Origin: Maea johnstoni
Taxonomy: Eukaryota > Annelida > Polychaeta > Spionida > Magelonidae
DNA: 64,000 nucleotides
Reading direction: 5' to 3'
Assembly: GCA_963942565.1 (NCBI GenBank)
Contig: OZ012691.1
Span: 12,347,322 to 12,411,321 of the forward strand
Shown here piece by piece: positions 17,365-38,073 of this stretch (its first letter is position 1; the number at the start of each line of letters is the position of its first letter). A program made the translations under genes and the position numbers. The notes under the pieces are model-generated. The model had not been told where the DNA came from and searched no databases. It worked only from the letters and a program-made list of their open reading frames with translations.

Positions 17365-18780
17365 TTCATGGTTATAATGGGCCACTATATCAACCTATTC
17401 AAACTGTTGCATACAGAATTTTAGAATATTGAATTCAAGATTTTCCCTCAAATTCAAGAAGACTTGCTCCCTCATTTGACTGTCTTATCCTACCATATAG
17501 TAATATCATTCTTGAACCCTATTTGTTTAAGACTTTTGTAAAATAGTAGATTTTAGAGAATTTATATCTGTGGTGGACAGGAAAGCTCTTCGACAGAGAT
17601 TTTAGATACCTTCACAGAAACAGAGATTCTCCTTCAAGTAAAGAAGAAAACTGAAGTTTAGCACAGGGTCAATGTAGCCCAGATCCGAAGTCTCTAATTA
17701 TGCATATATTTTAAAACTTGACCACCCGCATTAAATTTTAGAGGAATTCATTCAGTAAATGTTCCAGATGGAACTTACACACTTTTGAGGACAGAAAGCT
17801 TTTGTCACAAGTGGAGAAGGGGAAGGATTCAGTACATAAACATTTCTCAGAGAACAAAATTTTGTTACATCACTCAAAGATAGAATATAGTCATATGGAA
17901 GACTCATATGCTACTGTTTTATACAGAGCCAGTCATAGATCAGCAGTCTAAATGATTTTAAAAACAAATTTCCAGGGATTCTCCATTCGCCCAATAGACA
18001 TGTATGATCTACTCCAACAGTTAATAAGATCACGAATGCATGTTTAAAAAGAATCATTACATAGTTATTTTATAAGTATTTAGCTAATTTGGCATTAACT
18101 ATGTTCATAATTCATTCAAAACTCAGCTAGTTTGATATCAATTGGTAAGTGTACAGATGTGTACCTTAATAATTGACTGACACCTCCATCCTGTCTCCAA
18201 ATGCAATGTCTCCATTCACCTCTACATCCCTAATCCTGAAGCCACCCATTCAGTTAATCAGGGTAGATGCAATTTCCCCCCGAATCATATCCTCCTTCCT
18301 CAGACTAAACAATAAAGGGTGTTAATGGGAGGGGACAGTGGAGGAAAAACTGAATCCACATTGTCTGGGATATACCAACAGCCTTGATGTGTACAGGAAG
18401 TGATATAGAACTGACCAGGTAGTTAGTGAAATCTACCTCTGAGAATGCAGAAGGTAACATCATGTTTTTCAAAACCTTTTCAGATTAATGATCTATTTAT
18501 AAGAAGCTTCAATGTTAAATCAATTACAGCTTATATATTTTAATTGTCTAACAATTGCCCTTGTGGGGAAGTGGTCACTCTAACATTAGACATTGTCATC
18601 TGTTACCTACCATCAGAGACGTATAAAACCCACCCTCTGCTGCCATGTAATTCATGATTAAGTGCTCCCTTCAGTAAAAGTTTATGTCTTTATATCAGTA
18701 TACTAACTTAACTTTTTAGTAAAGCAGAAAATTTCACCATAGTGCACTCTTTTAATGAAAGATATTGATTGTTACTGAAA
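17365..18780. other. Unassigned interior of the 3.6-kb element
   Basis: No reading frame or repeat recognised. A slightly GC-richer tract (18180-18350) shows no protein family. Confidence 0.45.
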
Positions 18781-19563
18781 ATGTGATTCCGTAACAAATG
18801 GTAAATGTGATTCCGTAACAAGACCATCTGTCAAAGTTTCTTGAATAAAGTTCACTTTAACTTATTCAACTCATAACTTTGTGGTGGAATCTGTGCAAAA
18901 CAAATTTACCTACCACATGATAAAGAAAATTTTGGAAAAAAGTGGCAGGAACAGCATGAAAGTGGTATTTGATTAAAGTGGTAGAAAACAGATGCTAATT
19001 TTGAGTGATTCCGTAACAAGCATGATTTTTCACTTTTTTACCCAAAAATCATTTTCTGGGGAAGTTTGAACGTGGTCCATTTAAAAGAACTTTCAAAGCC
19101 CTACACAACCATATAAAGCATGATTTCCTAACTTTTTCCATTAAAAAGATATCGAAGATTGAACAGCAAAAGTGTGATTCCGTAACAGCTTGATCGAGCC
19201 CATATATACTATTTCGGGCCCCTAGTCTAAAAAATCTAGGGGCCCACAGCAAAATCTAGGGGCATATGCCCATGGGAAAGTCGAACCCTGTGATCCGGGG
19301 CTACAGTTTTATGATGGCATATTTGTACACTAGTCCCTTAGAATATCCTATCCAAGACCCAGATTTTTAATTTGAAATCTGTATAAATGATAAGGAACAT
19401 GGTCTTGAATTCATGACTGAGTCTGTTGTTCTGATAGTTGGCAGGGAGCCAACTTTGTGTTATGATTTGGCTGCACCTCTTGTGATGATTAGTCATTAAT
19501 AGCCAGGCTGTTTCACCTGTCTGAGCCCACCTGAGAAATTGAAGATAAACAGTTCCAATTGCA

Positions 19564-19699
19564 TGATGACATCACTAACAGGCTATAAATAGCATCCACT
19601 GATGTCATACTGGGCTGTACTCCCTATATATAGATAGCACAAGTCACAGATTTCACATCAATAGCACAACTGTTTTACCTGCATACAAGTTATATTAAG
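19564..19699 (+). promoter_or_regulatory. Candidate TATA promoter and noncoding first exon
   Basis: GATGACATCAC (CRE-like) at 19564, TATAAATA at 19584-19591, and a strong donor (ATTAAG then GTGAGT, exon end 19699) about 85 bp after the expected start site. The acceptor just before the PPP4C ATG (22610-22620, TTTTTCTTTACAG) needs an upstream 5' UTR exon; this is one candidate and 11629 is another. Signals are visible; the assignment is inference. Confidence 0.35.
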
Positions 19700-19701
19700 G
19701 T

Positions 19702-20540
19702 GAGTGGGGAAGCCAGTATGACACTACCAGCAATAACTGTGATCAGTGAATGGATACCTTGTGTAAATTATGCTGGTATTAGTGGTATATAGAAAACGTG
19801 TTCAATGAGAAATTTTGCTTATTTTATTCATTGAGCATGTACTTATAAATAAGTATGATATATAGTAAATAATTAATATCTCTTGATGTAATAAGAATAG
19901 CCTGCAAGAAAAAAAAACGTACATTTTTAATTCATTATCCAAGCTTTTTAACATCGAATATTTTGAAATAAAATTGAAAGTTTATCCAGAAGTACATCTA
20001 ATTATTAATATTTGGCCAGGAGGCAAGTGACTACATGAAGGTGTTCAAAGCATCTTAATACCCCTTAGGACATGTTAAAATATATCGAGTTGCCCAGCTG
20101 TCTCTCCAATCCAGTATCTCTAGAACTTACTTCGCCTGCTCACACACACACATGCACAGTTGCACACACACCAAACAGCAGGCCACCAGTTTAGTTGCCT
20201 GATGTTTGCTAGACAGTCATGTAATAGATAAGCAAATATGGGATCGGTTGGCTATTAATATTGTCCCTGAACTTGGTATTTATACAGGATTTTAGTAAAA
20301 TTAATGTCAGGGGAGAGAGCACTGTTGGGAAATACAGAGTTGAGGGGGTTGAATGGCCGGCCTATCTAAACACAGAAGACACAGGCTGATGCATTTAGAT
20401 GGCCCATTCAACATCAAAAGGTACATATTTCCTGACCCGTAGTCAGTCTGGTACAGGCTAGATATCTCCATAGCAGAGCCAGTCAGCTGCAGTACATCTA
20501 GGTCGCTTAGTTGATGTTACTAATAAATGGATGCCCCTAA
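19702..20540. other. PPP4C upstream region, nothing recognised
   Basis: AT-rich spacer with a short CA-rich tract near 20140-20170. No exon or repeat family recognised. Confidence 0.45.
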
Positions 20541-20716
20541 CAGGGTTCGACTTTCCCAGGGGCATATGCCCCTAGATTTTGCTGTGGGCCCCAAGATTTT
20601 TCAGACTAAGGGCACAAAATAGTGTGTACATTAACCAGAAATCCTGTTTTTGACCACTATTTTTATCAAAAGATCATTTCGGGCCCCTAGCTTAAAATCT
20701 AAGTGTCAGACCCTGC
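20541..20716. mobile_element. hAT-C MITE
   Basis: Compact ~176-bp copy, reverse to 15507: CAGGGTTCGACTTTCCCAGG to TAAGTGTCAGACCCTG. Contains GGGGCATATGCCCC. The TSD is not clear. Confidence 0.82.
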
Positions 20717-21110
20717 CCTATGGATTTGCAATTTCCTCTTCAACAGGTACACTTTTAGCCCAAGTTATCCCAATGGTGAATTTGCCCTTTAACCATTCCT
20801 AGTACGTGTTCCAGAACATGGCCTGCTCTTGAGTCTCAGCAGTGTTAGAATTGCATCTATACGTAACTAGTGTTTTATAATATGGTATTCCCAAGAATGC
20901 CTGTCTAGAGCTATGAATTCGGTTGTGTAGTGCTCAGTGAGCTGATCTTGCTGAAAGTTGCATTATAAGCAAGCAGAGCTATCAGCTCTGCCTATTTAGG
21001 CATAAGCTTTCCATCAATATTTCACTATCCTGCCTAGATCTTGGTTGTTGCAGCTAAGTGCTGCATTGATCTCACTGGCATTTGGCTCAGATGGAACAGA
21101 TTCTGCACAC

Positions 21111-21722
21111 CATGGTCTTAGCCAGCAGGGCGTCTGGTGTCTTTTTGGACACCCAAACCCTTAAAAAGCATCACTCAAGATTTTTTTGTGGGAAATTTCT
21201 TAAAATGTTAATCTCAAGCATATAAATGAATTTTCTCATCTTCACGTAATTCCCATGATATTGTTTAAGGACATCATGCCTTATTTTGATAAATTTATAT
21301 GTTTATGGTTGAAATCTGAGTATACTGTGGCATGGTCTTAGCCAATATTTGGAAACAGGGTGTCCAAATAGAGGTTTCATAGACTTTTGCGTGTCCAAAG
21401 TGTGGTACAAAGTACATTCATTTCTACTAATGAAATAAACCCTCTATATTTACAGATTTTGCTATTTAGGCCAGTTACTGCTTTGTGTGTCTTATAAAAT
21501 TGACACTACATCTTCTATCTTCTAAGAAAAGTCATCATCGGTAAATTGTAACATAAACTTTAGGGTGTCCAAACTGTCAAAAAACAGTGTTCTGTGTGTC
21601 CAAATGACACGCTGGACGCATAGGCGGCTAAGCCCCTGTACTGTGGACCCCCTTAAAAATTTGGACGCCCAAATATTTTACAATTTTGGGCACCCACTTT
21701 CTGAATCCTGGCTAAGACCCTG
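21111..21722. mobile_element. hAT-A MITE interrupted by hAT-G
   Basis: Begins CATGGTCTTAGCCAGCAGGG, ends ATCCTGGCTAAGACCCTG, with the perfect 8-bp duplication CTGCACAC at 21103-21110 and 21723-21730. Confidence 0.93.
21331..21638. mobile_element. hAT-G MITE nested in hAT-A
   Basis: A 308-bp element, CATGGTCTTAGCCAATATTT to GGCGGCTAAGCCCCTG, with the perfect duplication TACTGTGG at 21323-21330 and 21639-21646. Opposite orientation to the copies at 29318 and 45793. Confidence 0.93.
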
Positions 21723-21883
21723 CTGCACACCATCATTGTGGTCAAGGCAAATAAATGCTATGTACACAACCCCAACAGTTGAACAGTCTAGGTAGCACAT
21801 TGCATTTTGCCTGCTAGCTGTGTCTCTCAGTTGAAAAAGAACCAACCAGCATTTGATATATATATATGAAATTCATAGCTAGC

Positions 21884-22205
21884 AGAGCATCTGGGCACCA
21901 TTTGTCCATCTAAAACCTCAAACACCACCCTGAGAGGACACCCAAATATTTTAGAGTTTAGAGTAACTTCCTAAAATGTCAATTTCAAGCTTATAATCAA
22001 CTTTTACCTGAGCAGTACAATTCCCATGACATTGTATATATAGGGATATCAATCATATCATGTTATATTTCAATGAGGAAAAATATTTATATGGTTGTAA
22101 TCTGAGTATATATACTGTGGTCTCCATTGAAAATCAGACAGCCCAATATTTTACAATTGCCCATGTTTGGCACCCAGTTCCGAAATCCTGGCCAAACCCG
22201 GAAGT
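21884..22205. mobile_element. Degraded hAT-A copy
   Basis: Retains AGCAGAGCATCTGGGC, GACACCCAAATATTTTAGAG, CAATTCCCATGACATTGTA and CACCCAGTTCCGAAATCCTG. Ends are eroded. Confidence 0.65.
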
Positions 22206-22421
22206 TCTTTAAATGAGGCCAGCTCTCATGAATATAGTTCACACATTTATGAATATATTTTGCTCATTCATGAATATATTTCACAAATTTATAGAGTTTC
22301 CTTTGAAAGCATGTATTGGTGGTATTTTGGTGCGTCATGCAACATTTTTTTTTGGTGTAAAAAACATATCTGAATATTTCTTGTGTGTGAAAGGTATCTC
22401 TAAAATTATCAGCTATTTCAG

Positions 22422-22520
22422 GGCTTGAAATTAGGGAGTGCCAGGAGCCGAGGGCTCCTTGGAATTCTCCTGCAGCTCCCTCAAATTTATGCTGGGAGTC
22501 CAAAGATGTACTGGGCTCAG
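22422..22520. mobile_element. hAT-D end fragment
   Basis: CAGGGCTTGAAATTAGGG followed by GGAGCCGAGGGCTCC, reverse to the copy at 7992; the other end is missing. Confidence 0.6.
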
Positions 22521-22641
22521 CTCTTGGTATGAATGGGTTGTGGTTTAGAATATCCAATCAATTGGACTTGCCTCTTTCCTCTGCTCGGTACTCATTCTCA
22601 ACATCATTTTTCTTTACAGGTACACATAGTTCAGAAACAAA

Positions 22642-31422
<8,781 letters not shown>

Positions 31423-34400
31423 TAGTGCTTAGCCACTGGAGAAATGGACTACTATGTGATCGGATGTACGAATAGGTTACAAAAAACACTACTACAACTC
31501 GTAATGTTTCTACGACGCAATGGACCAAATGTGGCTGCTCCGATAATTTTCATCCTGTGCTGCATCGGTATATACTATTAAGGAAGTGTAATGGGATATA
31601 TAGCGTGTCAAATCTGACCTGGGACAAGCAGAGGATGTGGATTTCGTAGATGGGGTTCTGCTGTTCCATGCCAGTATTACAAAATGAAATATTTGTGGTT
31701 GCCAATTGCATTTAATATGAATCAGGAGACAGTGATACTGTTATATTGTGTGTTTTCAGTGAATGGAGATTGACGACCCTAGGTATATAATGGGTCTGTC
31801 TGTCGTGTCTATGCTATGATGTCTTGGGTACATGAAGAAAATTAGTTGTTAGTAAGATCGTATCATTCTAGTTGATAACAATAGTGTGTTTTTCAACAAA
31901 TTCGATCACCACTTTATTTGTTTTTGATATTGATAATAGTGTTTTATGTTCAGCAAATAGCAAGGAATTGGATGCATTAATAACCTGTTGTCTCGAGCAC
32001 AAGGACGCAAAGATTTTTGAAAAACATCTAAACCGTGTCATGTTGGTATTCATTGGATAACTCTCATGGAGCTCTCTCAGATGAGTACCCATATGCCAGA
32101 GTTTCAGTGATCTTTCAGGATTTTTGCATTATTTTGCATTTGCCAAATGAGCCAACTGCATTAACAGGGTTGTAAAACATCTGGGTCTTCAGTGTAATCT
32201 TAGGTGATACCAGTGGATGAATGTGATCCATTCTTGTGCTTACTGACTACATTGTCTTATCCCTCTGCAAGCCTGATTATTCTCATAGCACGGTAATAGA
32301 TAAACTTATACAAGATGGCTTAGTCATTCATTTGTATTTCGTACAGCTATCTCAAGAAATAAGAATGTCCTACTTTCTCAGGATTTCTTATTCATTCATT
32401 TGTGAGATTGTGATTTTGTACAGCTATCTAAAGAAAAAACGAAACAAGGATATCCCCTTCTTTTCTCAGGATTTCTTCTTTAGAATATTTTTCAGTGTGA
32501 ATGTCATCTTTTAAAATCAGCTGGTGATGATTCACAGCTAGTTTCTCCTCAAGTAGCCATAAGATATCAACTTATGGGCCTGTTAACTATATCACAATGC
32601 TGTCCTTATAACTGATTATGATATAAGCAATTTTACCTCCTCATCTAGCAATTTTCACCCAACTCTATCATTAACTGTTTCATGCCTAAACTCCCCTTGA
32701 AAAGTGTTTTCTGGTTGTTCGAAATATTTTGGTTATGTAGCAGGAATTCTCAAAATATTTTAAGAAGTTGTATGGGTACCATTTAACATTTCTTACATGT
32801 TACTGTAACACATCATTATGATTTTTTCTATGGAAAATCACAAAAATCCAATCTAAATTTTCATCTAATACCAAGCATTCCAGATAGCAGCACTATCAGT
32901 TAATTTGCAAGGGTTTAGCATACTCATCATGAGTCTCAAAGGTCTCAAAACAGCAGCATTGTCGCTAATTGAGGAACTTGATATTTGCCTGCGGAATCTT
33001 GGGCAGCAATCTGTCATTAGGACACATAAATTCAAGTCGGGTACGTGTACACCAGGATATATGCATGTATGTATATATATATACACATACATTGGTCAGG
33101 AACCTCTTGATATGTCAACATAAAGAAAATGGTCTAAAATGTTTTGTTTCCATGTGAATAACAGATTGTATAATTGAAAAAAATACATTTTCTCATTTAG
33201 TTAAGATGTGTGTGTAAGATTCTTATCAGATAATCATTCTATCATTCCCTTTAAGAATAATGGTGACCTAAGTTTTATGATTGCCCATTTGAACAGCGTT
33301 GAAACCTTAAGGCCCTGTTTGTGCCTTCTTAATTACAGAATTCACTCATGAAACCCTGCCCCTTAACTTGCCCCACATTGTTTAGGCTCTGCACCTCCTA
33401 AACCAAGGAAGATGAGAAGTAAAGATTTAAGCTATTAATTCTCACCTCTTTGAGGTTGGCACTAAAGGTTTTGTCACACGCAGTACATTATAAATATCTT
33501 TGAATTGGTCCATGATGTTCTAAAGATGGCCGCACCCAGTTGAATTTAGTTTTAAAGAAAAGAAAAAATAATAATCCATGAACTTCCTAGATTTTGTAAA
33601 GAAATTTTATTTGGTGGATATACTATACCCTTTTCTAACAAAATACGTTAATACCTATATTTTCATAAATTTCATTTGTGGAAGTCACTGGGCAGCAACA
33701 TTTGATTCATGGTTCCGTTGTATGAGTGTTTTTGGTAAATCTGTATGAATTTCCTGGTCTCCCAAATGGTGCGTGTAAGATAACATTGTAAATTGTTGGC
33801 TGTCAAGTGTATGAAATTGGTGACTTGTCATTTTGAACAAGGCTGATTTGAGCCACCTCCGTTCTTTACGTTCTCTGAAAATTGATGAACTGTGTCTTTG
33901 TACATTATGTTTCCTCTGCTTTTATGAATCGGTACCTGGTCCTAAAATAGAATTGTAGATAGTTAGTCTATTTTTTCTCCTTTCAGCCCCTGCTGTGCTG
34001 TTTTAGTTTCTATCACTGGAATCAACTTTCAATCTATAGCAAGATTCATACCACGAACCGAGCAAACGGTCTTTGTAAATCTTTTGGTATTTTCCTAAAT
34101 GATAATGAAGTATCCTCTCTCACCATCATCAAAATCTTGCTTCTGATAGAACAGCTTCAAGCTCGCCAGCGTTGGCATGAATTTTTCCTAAAATCGCCCA
34201 AAAGTTGTGTGTGATTTCATTTAAATTTGGTTCATTTCCATGGATGTGTGACAAATTATTTTTATAGGAATATCAGCTAGTGTCATCCTCTTTTGCCAAG
34301 TGTATATTTCAACTGTTGGAGATCATGGTGGAAGCGAATCTGTACCCTAAATATTACCCTTTCCCTCAGTCTGTAAAGAACCCACCATCCCTTGTTACCA

Positions 34401-34640
34401 TGACAACAGGGAGAACTGAATGCTTGTGTTGTGTTGTATATGAAAAAACTCATCTATATGTAAAACATCATCTGGGATGGATTTCAGCCACACTGAGGAA
34501 AAATACAGTGATTATTTTGTGGCCTAGTGAGTCCAATTTAATCATTGATCTTTTTTTCAGACCATTGGCTGAAACAGCCCCCTGTACATTTTACTTGGTT
34601 CTTAATCTAATCATAGTATAAACATGTAATAAATCAAAAT
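31423..34640 (+). other. Probable PPP4C 3' UTR and downstream spacer
   Basis: No coding exon recognised. The first canonical AATAAA noticed is at 34628-34633, so the 3' UTR may be about 3.2 kb, although weaker signals could end it earlier. A 5'-truncated pB-1 relic lies at about 31998-32172. Confidence 0.45.
31998..32172. mobile_element. Truncated pB-1 MITE
   Basis: ACAAGGACGCAAAGATTTTT, CATGTTGGTATTCATTGGAT, AGATGAGTACCCATATGCCA; the CCCTT end is missing and the other end is eroded. Confidence 0.75.
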
Positions 34641-34944
34641 AGTACAATATTAAACCATTGTTTATATTTTCTTTTTCCCATTGTTATAAGTAAACCATGT
34701 ATATCGGACCTAGCCTGGGCGAGGTTGCTTGTTTTCTTACCGTGGTAGTTGCCATCTCATATGTAGCATGATATTTAAAAAGAAATAACATTCAGGACAA
34801 ATATAAGATGATTTTCAATGACTGTGGACAAGTAATAATATAGATTCCTTTCTACAACTGCCAGAAAAATGCAAATGCACCTTAGTACTTGCCATCACTT
34901 CTACCTCTCACAAAAAGTGCCCCATCACATAATTGTCTTGGGTG

Positions 34945-35195
34945 AAACCGGGACCCTTCAAGTCTGTCTTTTGGACAGGCAGTTTCCTGAAAACCTTTCT
35001 GAAGAGGCAAAAATATTTTCCTTACAAACCATCTTCCAGGACATGGCTGAAGTGTAAATTGCCCCTTTCGACACATTAGACTATTAAATATATTCATTAG
35101 AAGCATTTGAAGTAGGTTGGTAGCTAAATCTGGAGAGGCAGAAATTTGGGAATTGCTGCTATTGACAGGCATTTTAAAAATCCTGGGTGATGTCG
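34945..35195. mobile_element. hAT-B MITE, eroded ends
   Basis: CTGTCTTTTGGACAGGCAGT, ACAAACCATCTTCCAGGACA, TAGCTAAATCTGG and GACAGGCATTTTAAAAATCC match the copy at 5588 in the same orientation. Confidence 0.8.
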
Positions 35196-35627
35196 CATTA
35201 CCTTGGTCTGCAGGAGCATATCTAGAGAGGGAAAATGGGGTATGTTTTAGACAACAGAATATGAATCACAAGGTATTACATATGTGGAGTCAATTGGCGA
35301 TATAACTTGAATGAACATTGAGAAAACAAACAAATGGAGAAACTGAAAACGGTTAAGTCACCATTAAATCTTTGCTTTTCTCAAAGATCACTCACTTGCT
35401 CCTGTGCCTCCCTCGCCATGGGGGAAAAAAACTTTCATTCACTTACTAATCGTCTAAACCAGTAAATAAACTAAACCAGACACTTCTCTTCTATCTCTCC
35501 ACTCATCTCTATTTTCGATGGTGTTTGAATTATCTATGACATATGAGAAGTGAATAAAACGTATCAAAAATGGGAAAATAAGTATGTTGAATTAAAAGAA
35601 AAAAAATCTGTTCTGTGAGAGCAGTTA

Positions 35628-35864
35628 GGCCTAAAAAGTAAGTGTTTGTTTCCTCTTACCCTACCTACCCTATTTTTTTGGCCCTACCCTAAATATTTTT
35701 ATGACATTTTGAATAAAAAACATGGTATTCCCAATGAAAAACATGAACAGCTCAGCTATGAGCCTACCTCTAAAATTATTTCTTAAATTAAAAACATTTT
35801 CCTACCTACCTACCTTAATTTTTCTTGGGGTGTTACAGGAAACAGACAATATATTTTTTAGGCC
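35628..35864. mobile_element. Harbinger-like MITE
   Basis: A 237-bp element with inverted ends GGCCTAAAAAGTAAGTG and ATATATTTTTTAGGCC and subterminal GTTTCCTCTTACC/GTTACAGGAAAC, flanked by TTA on both sides. A 3-bp TWA target fits PIF/Harbinger. Confidence 0.8.
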
Positions 35865-35879
35865 TTAGCATACTACTGG

Positions 35880-35966
35880 GAATCGACACGTGGCGCCATC
35901 TATTGATTTTATTCAAACGTAGTTATACTATCAAGCCTCCAGGTGGCAGCACTTTACAAAATAATC
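35880..35966 (+). promoter_or_regulatory. EMG1: EMG1 proximal promoter: E-box and two CTCF-like motifs
   Basis: CACGTG at 35887-35892; AGATGGCGCC on the minus strand within 35892-35906; CCTCCAGGTGGCAG at 35936-35949, which fits 13 of 14 positions of CCASYAGRKGGCRS. All lie within 80 bp of the ATG. A Myc/Max-type E-box suits a ribosome-assembly gene. The minus-strand motif also resembles a YY1 site. Function is inference. Confidence 0.45.
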
Positions 35967-36089
35967 ATGGCTGACTCTGGCGAACCCGTGGCAAAGAGGC
36001 CGAAGAATCATCTCAGATCTTTACACGAAAAGCAGCAACAGAAGCGCCTCATCGTAGTCTTGGAGAGGTCTTCTCTTGAAGCCGTCAAG
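35967..36089 (+). CDS. EMG1: EMG1 coding exon 1
   Basis: Forty-one codons from the ATG; poorly conserved basic N terminus, then the first beta strand RLIVVLE. Donor GTAGTT is weak but in phase 0 with exon 2. Confidence 0.93.
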
Positions 36090-38014
36090 GTAGTTGGTTA
36101 TGACGTTAGAAGTCAATGATAAAGATGCGAAAAACAACTTTCCACATGTCAGTTCCCAATTATCGCTCAATGCACATCACAGCTTATTTTTCACTTTAAA
36201 TTGTTTTAGTCATTAATGTGGAAATTAAAATATACATTCATTGAATTTGTTAGAGGATCCTTTGAAAAACATTATATATTTGACATCGAACTTTAAGAAT
36301 TTCATTAAGGAGGAAATAAATGGGCCTGAAAAATATATACAAAATTATCATCAAACATGAAATTTTAAAAAATATATCAACTTTTATGCCCATTATGTCC
36401 CAGGAGGTGCAGTCAGTTTGCAGTTAAATGGGAATCGTGTAGCCAAAGGACGCTGCCTGGTCTAGTCGACTTTAAGTCAAGCAGTCCTTATGTTATCTCA
36501 TCCTAAACTGTTGTGTGGAATACTAGAGAGGTTTTTTTTTCACACATTCTGCAGTTTACTAATTTTTATACTTAGGGTTGCATACCGGTACTCAGGTACC
36601 GATAGGAACCGAGATTCATTTCGAAAGTACTGGTATATAACCGTTTCGTAAAGAAACGGTACTAAAAGGCACCGTTTTGTTTTTTGAGTACCGCTTTGTT
36701 TTAACAAATTAAACAAGTTGTTATGTTAATCCGATGACGTATCGTGTGCTGATTCCCGCCGAAAGACTTCCAGACACGCTGTCTGGAATAGTATACAGCG
36801 GGAAATACGATACAATGTAACATCCCACATTTGCAGTGCGTGGTGGCGCTCATTTGCTTCGGTTAACTTTGTCAATGTTCGTCTCTATCGTTGGTTCTGT
36901 TCCCCAATTCTACTATTAATTCTTGTCATAGAATTGAGGAATAGAACCACACTTGTTAGTGACTGAATGTCGTAAAAAAGCCGATTAGGCCAGTGAGGCC
37001 ACGGAGATCAGAGGTACCATTTCAATGTTAGTGATACTGGTAACAGTGGTACCGTTGCACCAGTACCGGTATCGTACCGTTTCGTGTTAAAGGTAGGCAA
37101 CCCTACTTATGCTGAATTTAATGGTTTCATGATCAAATTGGCGATTCAACTTATTCACATATTACAGTCTTAAAATCAGTGATGAATTTAACTTGTTTCA
37201 TCTTTTGTTAAGAAAGTAGTGATACCAGTTGATGAGAATGACATCTCATTAACTGTCTTGTTTTCTTTAGAGTTGAGTCTTTTTTATCTAAAGAAAATAC
37301 AGACCACTCACCAGCAAAATAATTTGAGTGCTAGTAAAATTTTGAGCAGCTAGCCCTGCTTGGCTAGTTGAAATTTTATCGATGTTGCGCCCTGGAAATG
37401 TTTAAACCATTGATGGGTATGTCATTGTATGTTTTATACGTGTACAATACACACTTTTTAAAAATAAATTTCTGTCAAAAGATTTAAAACTAAATATATC
37501 CCAGGGGAATGGTCAAGGTAAATTTGTGAACTTGCAACTATTCTTGTAAGCCCTCCTTGCACATTTACGCTCCTTTGTATGTATACAGTTAATTGACGTC
37601 TATCTCTCACCATGCACCATATAACTGCTGTCACCAGCTTCGGAGCCCTGTTGCCAAATCTGGTGACGGGGCGACACCTGCCATGAAAGAAAAGAAAAAT
37701 AGAATAAAAAAGGAGAAAGAAGAATAAAGAACACCAAGGTGACTGAATTTGGCCTATTGTGTTTATGGCATTATATTATCAGTCTCATGTTTTTGCATGG
37801 ACACATAATTAATCTAAAAGCTGTCTATCCTACTACTTTGTAACCCTGGGGCCCTCAGGCTACTTGTAAACATGCCAGAGGCCCTCAGGGAAGACCCTTA
37901 CCATTGGACTGAGTTACCCTCTTTAAATAAAGATTAGTAATAGTAGTAGTAGTAGTAGTAGTAGTATTACTATCATTATTATTATTACTATTATTATTAT
38001 TATCATTATTATTA

Positions 38015-38073
<59 letters not shown>

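Larger units (their letters stand above)
15601..19201. mobile_element. 3.6-kb non-autonomous DNA transposon with subterminal repeats
   Basis: Thirteen-bp perfect terminal inverted repeats GGGCTCGATCAAG and CTTGATCGAGCCC, flanked by ATATAT on both sides (TSD of 2, 4 or 6 bp cannot be decided in this AT tract). The 15-mer TGTGATTCCGTAACA or its 13-14 bp core occurs at 15966, 15981, 16150 (palindromic with an inverted copy, 16150-16175), 18782, 18806, 19005 and 19173, all within ~600 bp of the ends and none in the middle 2.6 kb. No transposase frame. Superfamily not assignable from these ends. It carries younger and older insertions (16533, 16722). Confidence 0.85.
15507..19288. mobile_element. 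hAT-C MITE split by a 3.6-kb transposon
   Basis: Left part starts AGGGTCTGACACTTAG (15507 on) and right part ends AAGTCGAACCC near 19289. Flanks TTTGATCC and TGTGATCC match 7 of 8. The uninterrupted relative at 40812 shows that the two parts were once contiguous at TATTATTAT...ACTATTTCGGG. Confidence 0.85.

Noticed and set aside
34280-34621. 113-codon open frame downstream of PPP4C
   Set aside because: No recognisable family; lies in the presumed 3' UTR; composition like surrounding noncoding DNA.
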